A stretch of DNA of 64,000 nt from Microcaldota archaeon (GTDB lineage Archaea; B1Sed10-29; B47-G15): assembly GCA_003660975.1 (NCBI GenBank), contig QMVG01000003.1:53235-117234 (forward strand), written 5' to 3'. Below, piece after piece: positions 8,265 through 15,627 of this stretch. The translations under genes and the position numbers were made by a program. Position 1 is the first letter of the stretch, and every line of letters starts with the position of its first letter. The notes under the pieces were generated by a model. The model was not told the origin of the DNA, made no database searches, and saw only the letters and a program-made list of their open reading frames with translations.

Positions 8265-8909
8265 ATGCCATTTATGTCCGGCGCATACGGTCTTTTTGGT
8301 AAATGGCTAATTTCAGGTCAACTTAAGATCAGCGAAGGCGATATTTCTTTGCTTGGGCAAAGAGTGGCAATGCTTCCAACTTCTTTTTTTGTTGAGATGG
8401 AAAAGACAGTACAGAAATCAAATAGTCCAACTCTCCGAGACGATGTTTATCTTTGGGCATGGAAAATTGCTTATTTGTACATTAAAAAATTTGTGGAGGA
8501 ATATGGTCTGAAGACCTTTGAAGAAAGGTATAAATGGGGAATGGATATTGCTTCTTTAGCTGGCTTTGGGGATTATAAAACTATTGATTATCATGATAAA
8601 GAATATAGTTATTTTTACATTATAAACAATCCAATCGCGGAGGCTTTTTACCCTTCTAAAAAAGCAGTAGACACTTTCCTTAGGGGCATAAATGCAGGTG
8701 GTGGTACTGCCTGTCATATGCAGATAGTCAATTGTTTGGAGACCGACTGCCAAGCAATAAATGGCCAAAAATGTGTTTTTATAACAGGCACAGAAAGAGC
8801 ACATGAAAAGTTCGGAGTTTCTGATTTGTACGCTGAACAGTTGGATCTTGATTATGTACTTCCGCAACAAAAAGAATTCCTAAGAAAGGTAGGATTACCG
8901 AAGGTGTAG
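8265..8909 (+). CDS. V4R-like small-molecule-binding protein
   Basis: The C-terminal third carries the pattern of V4R (4-vinyl-reductase) domains: a glycine-rich stretch GINAGGGTACHMQIV followed by LETDCQAINGQKCVF, matching the family's E..C.A.G...C.F. V4R domains bind hydrophobic or tetrapyrrole ligands and often act as sensors. The N-terminal part is helical. The gene sits 4 nt after the KaiC-like gene and 3 nt before the next, so it probably acts with both. Assignment rests on the C-terminal pattern only. Confidence 0.65.
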   Translation: MPFMSGAYGLFGKWLISGQLKISEGDISLLGQRVAMLPTSFFVEMEKTVQKSNSPTLRDDVYLWAWKIAYLYIKKFVEEYGLKTFEERYKWGMDIASLAGFGDYKTIDYHDKEYSYFYIINNPIAEAFYPSKKAVDTFLRGINAGGGTACHMQIVNCLETDCQAINGQKCVFITGTERAHEKFGVSDLYAEQLDLDYVLPQQKEFLRKVGLPKV

Positions 8910-8912
8910 TAA

Positions 8913-9746
8913 ATGAACAAAGCAGATGATAAAGACCTTATACAAAAATCGTTTAAAAAGGTAGAAGAACTTCAAATAAAAAACCATGACAGCCAAGTGC
9001 CTTTGTTTCTAGAGTATTTTAGAAATAGGCGAGTTGATTCCGGTACACTCTCTTTTCTTGAAACTGTTCTAATGGACCTCGAAAGGATCTTTTGGACCAT
9101 TGATGATACGCTGGATCTACAGTATGATAATAGTAAAGAATTATATTTATACAATGAAATAGTCAAATTTGTTAGCTTTGTTTTGTTAATGGATAAAATT
9201 TTAACCAAGCAATTTGCCGATAAGAGAGATTTGTTATCTTCTTTGATAGGAAAAAAGATACTTGCAGAGCGGATTCTCGATGCCATAAAAATTACATTAA
9301 AACCGTTAGTTAATATTCCATATAACGAGGCACTCTTATCAAGGAGGTTTAAAAAATTGAATTCTGACCATGAACTGATAAAATTCATAAAAGAAAACCA
9401 ATTAAACAAAGCGCAAAATTTAAAGGTTTATGCAGCAGTGTCAGAAGCCATATGTAAGAAGAATGTAAAGTTAGACTTGTTTCTTTATGCTAGAGCCATC
9501 CAACTTATACGCAATGACATTGAAGATGTTGGGGAAGATAGAAGGCACGATAACAACAACATTGTTCTTTTATTAAGGCGAAGGTTTAGAAGTAGAAACA
9601 AAATAAACAGCCTTCTAATAACTACTGCTAAAGAGATGTATAGATATATCGAAGGCAATTGCGATGAAAACACCTCTTTTTTGAAAGAATTCGCCAAGGC
9701 TGAGATTCAAAAAATAAGAAACTTACTTAATACTCAGCACAGATAG
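8913..9746 (+). CDS. Distant class I isoprenoid-synthase-like protein (squalene/phytoene synthase type)
   Basis: This 277-aa protein is predicted all-helical. It has two aspartate motifs 137 residues apart: FWTIDDTLDL (Asp64, Asp65, Asp68) and AIQLIRNDIEDVGEDRR (Asp202, Asp205, Asp209). The second closely resembles the QLTNILRDVGED segment of phytoene and squalene synthases, and spacing and length also fit that fold. Other family motifs are not obvious, so it could be a diverged synthase or a non-catalytic relative. It is the last gene of the KaiC/V4R operon. Its 3' end overlaps the convergent gene by 24 nt. Confidence 0.5.
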   Translation: MNKADDKDLIQKSFKKVEELQIKNHDSQVPLFLEYFRNRRVDSGTLSFLETVLMDLERIFWTIDDTLDLQYDNSKELYLYNEIVKFVSFVLLMDKILTKQFADKRDLLSSLIGKKILAERILDAIKITLKPLVNIPYNEALLSRRFKKLNSDHELIKFIKENQLNKAQNLKVYAAVSEAICKKNVKLDLFLYARAIQLIRNDIEDVGEDRRHDNNNIVLLLRRRFRSRNKINSLLITTAKEMYRYIEGNCDENTSFLKEFAKAEIQKIRNLLNTQHR

Positions 9747-10127
9747 TGGGTTCCATCCAAAGAGCATGGCAATTATGATAAAAGCGCTTAGCCAGAGTAA
9801 TGCAAGGCCTACCCTTTCATTTACTATTACCCAGTATTGCCTTGTTTTTGACATGTCATCTATGAGATGGCCTAAATAGCCAACGCTAAAAGCAGTGAAT
9901 ATTAAGTGTTTGGGTTTTACTAGGAATAGCAAAAAAGGGATTAAAAATGAGTGGAGCAATGGGTTTCTGTGCCCAAGTTTCAGGAACTGGTCAATGTCAG
10001 GAGTCAATGCCCCTATTAATGAGAAGAGCATAAAAGGTGGAATCTTTTCTAAGGGTATGCTGAAAAGGATTATGAAAAGAATGGAGAGCAGTACTGATGT
10101 CACTATATGCAGGAAATACCTGGACAT
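9723..10127 (-). CDS. YdjM/DUF457-like membrane-bound hydrolase
   Basis: The protein has four predicted membrane helices with the family's conserved polar residues: ALTPDIDQ, LGHRNPLLHS and GYLGHLIDDM. These His/Asp residues fit a membrane-bound metal-dependent hydrolase. The frame stays open to 10484, but the ATG at 10127 (MSRYFLHIVTSVLL) begins at the first membrane helix, and the longer version would overlap the divergent gene at 10249. The 134-aa form is therefore chosen. Substrate unknown. Confidence 0.75.
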   Translation of the reverse strand: MSRYFLHIVTSVLLSILFIILFSIPLEKIPPFMLFSLIGALTPDIDQFLKLGHRNPLLHSFLIPFLLFLVKPKHLIFTAFSVGYLGHLIDDMSKTRQYWVIVNERVGLALLWLSAFIIIAMLFGWNPLSVLSIK

Positions 10128-10248
10128 CGGAGTCTTCCTGTCTTCTTTCTCGCCCACAGTTAATTTACTGCAGTAATGTTTAAAAATGCTTTCTACAAAA
10201 AATGAAAGATTTTTATAATGTGGCTTTCTAATAAAAGAGAGGAGGCAT

Positions 10249-10908
10249 ATGGGAAGAAAAGCACAGTATCTTGTGAGACGGGAAAGAGAGCGAAGGAATA
10301 TAGGAAATGAAGAAAAAAATTCCACCAGGATAGAAACTGAGATTCTTGTAAAAGGAGGCCCTGAAGCTCTTTTGAGATATAAGGGTTTGGATCCCAAAGA
10401 GATACCCAGAGAGGTTATGAGCTCATTAGAGGAAAGTAGGAAGGAAAGAAGCAGCAGAGGTCTGAGAACACTTGAGCTATTCATTCAAAGCCTTCCACCA
10501 AAAGAGAGGTCGAAGATATTACTAAGAGCGATTGAGGAGAGAAGAAAAAGGATGCCACCGCTTAAAGAAGGGGATAAAGAAAAAAAGATAAAAATAAGAA
10601 AAAAGACAGGAAAGAAATCCTTTATTGGAGGGGGGATCACACATAAAAGAGCTGAACTGGGGGAGCTTGAAACAGAGCTGAAATTTACCCATGCTTTGCT
10701 GGAAAATGTAGCAGAATATCAGGCAGGGGGCAAGCCATTGTCTGTTCTAGTGAGGACTCTAAATAGTAAAGAAAAGAGCTTTTTGAAGCGGTTAGCAGAA
10801 AAATATGGTGTTCCTCTGAGGGTTTCAGTCACTAATAAGGAACTGCCAAAGCAACAGCAACAGCTTGAAGAGGAGTTGGAAAAAGCTAGAGATAACCTGT
10901 TGAGGTGA
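10249..10908 (+). CDS. Basic, charged protein of unknown function (219 aa)
   Basis: Lys/Arg/Glu-rich protein with a strongly basic middle (KKIKIRKKTGKK around residues 111-122) and a C-terminal helix rich in Gln and Glu. A compact segment around residues 155-200 (QAGGKPLSVLVRTL...AEKYGVPLRVSVT) may be folded. It is co-transcribed with the next gene (4-nt gap). A TATA-like stretch TTTTTATAATG lies at 10209-10219, suiting transcription from near the ATG. No family recognised; nucleic-acid binding is only suggested by composition. Confidence 0.65.
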   Translation: MGRKAQYLVRRERERRNIGNEEKNSTRIETEILVKGGPEALLRYKGLDPKEIPREVMSSLEESRKERSSRGLRTLELFIQSLPPKERSKILLRAIEERRKRMPPLKEGDKEKKIKIRKKTGKKSFIGGGITHKRAELGELETELKFTHALLENVAEYQAGGKPLSVLVRTLNSKEKSFLKRLAEKYGVPLRVSVTNKELPKQQQQLEEELEKARDNLLR

Positions 10909-10912
10909 TGTT

Positions 10913-11527
10913 GTGAGAAAAAGGAAAAATGTGAAAGGGAAGAATGCAGAAAAGTGGCACGGCGAAGAATTTAGCAGGAAGCTGTCAGAAAGCATAAAGA
11001 AAATAGCAGAGTCTGAAGGTGTGCCGTCCAGAGCATTACTGATGAACCCTTCTCTTTACAAGCTTCTTAAAAACCCATGGGTTCCTCTCTCACACAAGGT
11101 TGAGGCAATCAGGGAATTTAGAGACAGCTTAACAAAACAACAGTTGGAAGAATTGAGGGAGTCAGCAAAGACAAGAGAGGTTTCTGAGGCAGCTAAGCTT
11201 GCAAAGAAAGCAGGAGATGTCGCCAAGACGATCAAACAGTTGGATAAGGAAGTAAAGGCACTGCAAGAGGATATTTTTATGGTTGACGCTGCCTTGAGAG
11301 AAATAGATGAATACACGAAAATAGCAAAAAGGAGACGAACAGCAGACGAAGAGAGGTTCCTGGCAGAGAAGGGATTACAGCGTTTAGACCCAAGACTCAG
11401 GCGAAAGGTTTTGGGAATAATGCTACGCTGGAATGTCAAGTCTCCCCTGGAGCTGGAAAAGCTAAAACGCAGGTTAGAAAGAGAAAGGGAGAAAAAGGAG
11501 GAGCTTGCCAGGAAGTTATTGCCTTGA
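10913..11527 (+). CDS. Basic coiled-coil protein of unknown function (204 aa)
   Basis: Predicted largely helical, with a coiled-coil-like stretch (residues about 90-130) and a highly basic C-terminus. The start is GTG at 10913, read from the arrangement AGGTGATGTTGTG, in which the upstream gene's stop lies within the ribosome binding site. The same TGATGTTGTG junction recurs at 27210. It forms an operon with the previous gene and ends 1 nt before the stop of the convergent HD nuclease gene. Function unknown. Confidence 0.65.
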   Translation: MRKRKNVKGKNAEKWHGEEFSRKLSESIKKIAESEGVPSRALLMNPSLYKLLKNPWVPLSHKVEAIREFRDSLTKQQLEELRESAKTREVSEAAKLAKKAGDVAKTIKQLDKEVKALQEDIFMVDAALREIDEYTKIAKRRRTADEERFLAEKGLQRLDPRLRRKVLGIMLRWNVKSPLELEKLKRRLEREREKKEELARKLLP

Positions 11528-12505
11528 CTATTTGAGCAGGATGTTTCTACTTCTTCTTTTGCTGTACATAAAGTCGTCCTCTGTTTTGCTTATTGACCTT
11601 CTTCTGAATTCAACTATTTCTGTAATTTGTGAGCTCATCAAGTCAGCGAGATAAACAGCCAATGCTTCTGGAAACATAGGCGCCTTTATAGAACCATACT
11701 CTAATTCACCGTGATGGGATATCATTATGTGAATAAGCTTGTCTTTTAGGTCCTCACTTAATCCCAGTTCTTTCATCTTCTCGCTCAGCATTATCACACC
11801 TTGGGTTATATGGCCATGCAGTTGCCCTGACCTGCTCCCTTTTATTCTTGTTGTTGTTACTATCTCCTTGACCTTTCCTATGTCGTGCAGCAAGGCACCT
11901 GCAATCAACAGATCTCGGTCCAAGTCCCTGTAATGCTTGGATGCAAGTTCACAGTAATCCGCAACCTCTAATGTATGTTGCAACAGCCCCCCTCTCCAAT
12001 TGTGGTGTATCATAATAGCTCCAGGATGTTCGCTAAATTTCTTCCTAAATTGCAAATCATCAACAAAAAAAGCTTTTAGCAGCGTTTTTAGCTCATTGCT
12101 TTTGATGCTTTCAATTTTCCTGTCAAGCTCTGCCAGCATTTCACCTATGTCCCTGTGTTCCTTTTCTATGAAGTCATTGACGTCATATTCTCCTTCTTTT
12201 AGAACCCTTATTTCAGAAGATTCATCAGCAGATATCTCCAAATTGCCCCTGTAGCTCTGCACCTTTCCTGTTACGAGAACCACGTCGTCTGCTTTTATTG
12301 ATTCGTATATGCCTCTAACTTTTTCCTCATCCTGTCCTCCCCAGTATTTGTAGTTCATTGTTTCGCCAGAGGCATCTGTCAGTATCAGGTGGAAGTAGTG
12401 GCCGTTTTTGTATGGGAACATTCCTCTCTTTATTTTGACCACAAATATATCTGATATCAACTCTCCATCCTTAAGCTCTCTGATCATCCTCTTTTTTCTT
12501 ATCAA
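11528..12505 (-). CDS. YhaM-like 3'-5' exoribonuclease (OB fold + HD domain)
   Basis: The N-terminal 100 residues form an OB-fold nucleic-acid binding domain (GHYFHLILTDASG, YRGNLEISADE). The C-terminal two thirds form an HD hydrolase domain with HHNWRGGLLQHTLEVA, GALLHDIGKV and a later ISHHGE motif. This order is that of YhaM/CBF1 exonucleases, which trim RNA or DNA from the 3' end using metal ions. Length (325 aa) is normal for the family. It acts in the cytoplasm. Confidence 0.85.
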   Translation of the reverse strand: MIRKKRMIRELKDGELISDIFVVKIKRGMFPYKNGHYFHLILTDASGETMNYKYWGGQDEEKVRGIYESIKADDVVLVTGKVQSYRGNLEISADESSEIRVLKEGEYDVNDFIEKEHRDIGEMLAELDRKIESIKSNELKTLLKAFFVDDLQFRKKFSEHPGAIMIHHNWRGGLLQHTLEVADYCELASKHYRDLDRDLLIAGALLHDIGKVKEIVTTTRIKGSRSGQLHGHITQGVIMLSEKMKELGLSEDLKDKLIHIMISHHGELEYGSIKAPMFPEALAVYLADLMSSQITEIVEFRRRSISKTEDDFMYSKRRSRNILLK

Positions 12506-12567
12506 AGAAGCACCCCGCCACTGTATATTTCACATGCTCTGCATTTATACCTTTCTTTGCTGCACTT

Positions 12568-12936
12568 CTAATATTCCTCGCACGTTAACTCGAAATAATT
12601 CTTTGGATGGTTGCATGATGGGCATATCTCTGGAGGCTCTTCACCTTCATGTATATATCCGCATTTCATACAAACCCAGTATACCTTCTTTTCCTTTTTG
12701 AACATTGTGCCTTTTTTTATTTCATCCAACAGTTTTCTGAACCTCTCTTCATGGTGCTTTTCTGCTATTGCTATTGCTCTCAACCTCTTTGCTATGTCTG
12801 CATACCCCTCTTTTTCAGCTATCTCAGCAAACTCTGGATACATTTTTGTGTTCTCAAATAGACATTTCGGCCTGCCACAAAGCAGTCTTGTTCCCTTACA
12901 TATCGCGCAAAGGTTTTCGTAATGTCTCATCATCAT
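12568..12936 (-). CDS. Half-rubrerythrin with N-terminal four-Cys zinc finger
   Basis: Residues 33-122 match the second half of rubrerythrin: YPEFAEIAEKEGY, the helix AIAEKHHEERFRKLL (part of the diiron site), then a rubredoxin-like domain with Cys89, Cys92, Cys105 and Cys108. The first ferritin-like half is absent. Instead the first 25 residues hold Cys10, Cys13, Cys20 and Cys25 (LCAICKGTRLLCGRPKC), resembling the N-terminal finger of archaeal Nre proteins. A diiron site would need a dimer or swapped helices. The likely role is peroxide or electron handling, but this is an inference. Confidence 0.8.
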   Translation of the reverse strand: MMMRHYENLCAICKGTRLLCGRPKCLFENTKMYPEFAEIAEKEGYADIAKRLRAIAIAEKHHEERFRKLLDEIKKGTMFKKEKKVYWVCMKCGYIHEGEEPPEICPSCNHPKNYFELTCEEY

Positions 12937-12985
12937 TTATCTTTTGCTCCTACAGGTTATAAATGCTTCACTCTGCTGTCGCGTA

Positions 12986-12996
12986 ATCTTTTTAAG
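12986..12996 (+). promoter_or_regulatory. TATA-like box of the DGK1/SEC59-like kinase gene
   Basis: ATCTTTTTAAG is centred about 25 nt before the ATG at 13017. This supports ATG 13017 over the TTG at 13002 and suggests a leaderless transcript. Confidence 0.45.
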
Positions 12997-13016
12997 CCCT
13001 TTTGAGTAAGAGGGTT

Positions 13017-13565
13017 ATGGATAGGGAATTCAAAAGGAATGTCGTTCACCTGATATTCGGGACAGTTGTAGCTGTTTCTGTGTTAATTTTTAGCAGTACT
13101 GCTCTTCTGTCAACAGGAATAATTATTATCGCAGGTTTGGTAATAGCCAAACTATGCGAGAAGCACGAGGTCTTTATCTTCTCTTACCTACTTAAGCAAA
13201 TGGAAAGAGAAAATGCGCTTATACCTGGGCAAGGCGTTCTCTCCTTTTTCATAGGCGCTTTCATTTCTCTGCTTTTCTTTCCTGTTCACATTGTTTTTTA
13301 TTCCATTCTCATTCTGGCATTTCTTGACAGTTTCTCAACAGTTTTTGGAAAGGCCTTTGGCAGAATAAGAATTTACAAGAGAAAGACAGTAATCGGAACT
13401 GCGAGCGGTTTTCTTTCTGCATTTCTTTTAATGATACTCTTAACGAATGTCAAAGCTGCTTTTTTCTCTTCTTTGGCTGCGTCTTTAGTGGAACTTTTCT
13501 CTCCATTTGATGACAATGTTGTTTTGCCTCCTGTAGTGTCTCTCGTTCTCTACCTATTGCTGTAA
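13017..13565 (+). CDS. DGK1/SEC59-type CTP-dependent lipid kinase-like membrane protein
   Basis: The 182-aa protein has about six membrane helices. Signatures of the dolichol/phytol/diacylglycerol kinase family are the segment FGKAFGRIRIYKRKTVIGTASGFL and the C-terminal SPFDDNVVLPPVVS. Such enzymes phosphorylate polyprenols or diacylglycerol with CTP; in archaea a polyprenol or unsaturated archaeol intermediate is plausible. The start at 13017 is chosen from the TATA-like spacing. Confidence 0.75.
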   Translation: MDREFKRNVVHLIFGTVVAVSVLIFSSTALLSTGIIIIAGLVIAKLCEKHEVFIFSYLLKQMERENALIPGQGVLSFFIGAFISLLFFPVHIVFYSILILAFLDSFSTVFGKAFGRIRIYKRKTVIGTASGFLSAFLLMILLTNVKAAFFSSLAASLVELFSPFDDNVVLPPVVSLVLYLLL

Positions 13566-13607
13566 TAAATATCAATCATTAAAAAGCAGATTATCTCCTA
13601 TATTAGC

Positions 13608-14291
13608 ATGGCAAAAATTCATAAATTTAAAGGCAGGCTTTATACAGAAATTCCAAGAGAAGTTGTTGATGATTTAGGCATCAGTGAAGACAAGGAGCTG
13701 AACTTTGTAAGAGTTTACCCTCGCCTTTATGTTGTCTCTGTTAAAGAAGGGGAAAAGGAAGACCTTGAGAGGAAGGTGATTGAAAAAGCAATGAAGATAC
13801 CGCACAGTAAACGCGAGAAAGATGCTTTTCTCTCCAGCCTCAGCAAAGAAGAGAAGAGAGCTTATGAGCAACTCCTTAAGAAAAAAATACTGTTTGAGTA
13901 CAAGAGCAAGGGAAAAGAAATGGTAGGCATAGACAGAGCATTTGTAAAGAAAGAGGAGAGCGAATTGATAAATAAGCTGGAGAGAAAAGGGTATCATATA
14001 ATGGAAGATGATGCAGAGGCAAAAAAGGTAAATGAAGAAATTATGAAACACAAGAGAGAGAACGATTTCTTAGGAATAAAGGGCTTTGACAAAAAGTATT
14101 ACCTAATAAGCAGAAAAAAACTTGCCGAGGTTGAGAATAAGATTCTAAAAGCTTTGTCATCAGAGAAGAGTGTGAAGCAAGTGGCTGAGAGTTTAGGGTA
14201 TAAGGAGGAGCTGTGCCTAGCTGCTATACGCTTTTTAGAGGCCGAGGGAAAGATTTTTGAGAAGAAAAAGGGCATTTATAAGGCGATATAG
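13608..14291 (+). CDS. Predicted DNA-binding protein (AbrB-like N-terminus, winged-helix C-terminus)
   Basis: The first 45 residues (KGRLYTEIPREVVDDLGI...) look like a swapped-hairpin AbrB/SpoVT-like strand set. The last 55 residues (ILKALSSEKSVKQVAESLGY...AAIRFLEAEGKIFEKKKGIYKA) read as a winged helix-turn-helix. The middle is charged and helical. It probably acts as a transcription factor; targets unknown. The TATA-like CATTAAAAAGC is centred 26 nt before the ATG. It leads a run of three same-strand genes. Confidence 0.6.
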   Translation: MAKIHKFKGRLYTEIPREVVDDLGISEDKELNFVRVYPRLYVVSVKEGEKEDLERKVIEKAMKIPHSKREKDAFLSSLSKEEKRAYEQLLKKKILFEYKSKGKEMVGIDRAFVKKEESELINKLERKGYHIMEDDAEAKKVNEEIMKHKRENDFLGIKGFDKKYYLISRKKLAEVENKILKALSSEKSVKQVAESLGYKEELCLAAIRFLEAEGKIFEKKKGIYKAI

Positions 14292-14299
14292 GTGTCCTT

Positions 14300-14668
14300 A
14301 TGGCTGAGCTTACGTATGTAATTCCGATATTAACCGAGAAAGAATCAGAAGACGATTTTCTGAACAAAGCGAGGAAGGCAGAGCATATTATATTGCTTTA
14401 TGTCGTTGATGAAGCAGAGCTAAAAGACGTTCCATCTGGCTTCATAGGGGGCAGGATAAAAGCAGCTGAAAATGTTATGGACACTTACAAGAAGAAATTC
14501 AAAAGAAAAAATGTTGAAGGTTTTATTGAATGGGGTAGTTGGTTTACCAAGATAAAAGCATATTATGTATTAAAAAAAGCAGACCTTGTCTTAATGAGGA
14601 ATTCAATTCTCGCCAATAAAATAGCAAAGGAATTGAAGAGAGACTCGATTAATTTTGAGGTAGTCTGA
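14300..14668 (+). CDS. Universal-stress-like small protein
   Basis: The 122-aa protein has an alpha/beta pattern like UspA: an initial strand (TYVIPILTE), HIILLYVVDEAEL, a middle helix, and KADLVLMRNSILANKIAKEL at the end. The classical G-2x-G-9x-G(S/T) ATP loop is not clear, so nucleotide binding is uncertain. It is in an operon with the epimerase gene; the last A of its stop is the first base of the next ATG. Confidence 0.6.
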   Translation: MAELTYVIPILTEKESEDDFLNKARKAEHIILLYVVDEAELKDVPSGFIGGRIKAAENVMDTYKKKFKRKNVEGFIEWGSWFTKIKAYYVLKKADLVLMRNSILANKIAKELKRDSINFEVV

Positions 14669-15627
14669 TGGCAAAAAAGGTTTTGATAACAGGCAGTTCT
14701 GGCTTTTTTGGCACTGCTATGCTTCATTATTTGCTAAATAAAAAATATAAGGTGCTTGGCATTGACCTTAAGGAAGCATCTGAGAAGGCAAGGGGATTTG
14801 TTTTCAAGAAAGCAGATATCAGAGATGCCTCTCTGGTGGATAAGCTTACAAAAGGGGTAGATATAGTAATCCACGCAGCAGCTGCAATGCCACACTTTAA
14901 GAAAGAGGAAATTTTTTCAGTAAATGTTTTAGGCACGAAAAATCTGCTGGAATCTTCAATAAAAAACAAGGTCAAGCGCTTCATTTTTTTGTCAAGCACT
15001 GAGATTTACGGCTTTCCAGAAAACTTTCCAATCACAGAAAGCTTTCCACTGAAGGCATTTGATGCATATACAAGGAGCAAGGTAATAGGAGAAAGCTTAT
15101 GCCGCGGTTATATGGGAAGAGGGACGCTAATATCTATATTAAGACCAACTACTTTCGTCGGCCCGGGTCGCTTGAGGTCCTATAAGAAACTATATGATCT
15201 CGCCAGGACTGGCAGGAGCATACCAATAATAGGCAAGGGAAACAAGCCATATCAGATACTCCATGTTTCAGACCTTGTTTCAGCTGTTTTTAGCTTAATA
15301 AAATCAAACAGAAGTCGCTTTGAAGACACTTATAATCTGTCTCCAAGAGACGCTCCGACGTCAAGGGAAATTATGCAGGCCCTTTTGGACCACGCTGGCT
15401 TCGGCAAGAAAGTAATCAGCGTGGCTCCTTTAATTGGCCTGCCTGTTATGAACATAATTGAGAGAACTGGCTTATACGACATCCACAAGTGGTCATATAT
15501 GTCTTTGTATAAAGGACATTATGTCTCCTCTGAAAAGATAGGCAAAGCTCTTGCCTGGAAGGCATCAAAGGACTCTATAGAAGCGCTTTTAGATGGGTAT
15601 GACTGGTACATAAAACGCTTTACATAG
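14668..15627 (+). CDS. NAD-dependent sugar epimerase/dehydratase (extended SDR)
   Basis: Rossmann loop GSSGFFG lies at residues 9-15, followed by HAAAAMPH, LSSTEIYG and the catalytic YTRSK. The C-terminal domain includes RPTTFVGPG. It belongs to the GalE-like extended short-chain dehydrogenases that act on nucleotide sugars, or possibly 3-beta-hydroxysteroid-like substrates. The substrate cannot be read from sequence. It overlaps the upstream gene by 1 nt and the convergent trpS by 8 nt. Confidence 0.85.
   Translation: MAKKVLITGSSGFFGTAMLHYLLNKKYKVLGIDLKEASEKARGFVFKKADIRDASLVDKLTKGVDIVIHAAAAMPHFKKEEIFSVNVLGTKNLLESSIKNKVKRFIFLSSTEIYGFPENFPITESFPLKAFDAYTRSKVIGESLCRGYMGRGTLISILRPTTFVGPGRLRSYKKLYDLARTGRSIPIIGKGNKPYQILHVSDLVSAVFSLIKSNRSRFEDTYNLSPRDAPTSREIMQALLDHAGFGKKVISVAPLIGLPVMNIIERTGLYDIHKWSYMSLYKGHYVSSEKIGKALAWKASKDSIEALLDGYDWYIKRFT

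Noticed and set aside
10128-10484. N-terminal extension of the YdjM-like gene
   Set aside because: It overlaps the plus-strand gene at 10249 in full, has low-complexity Ser/Leu content typical of an antisense shadow, and a good start lies at 10127.
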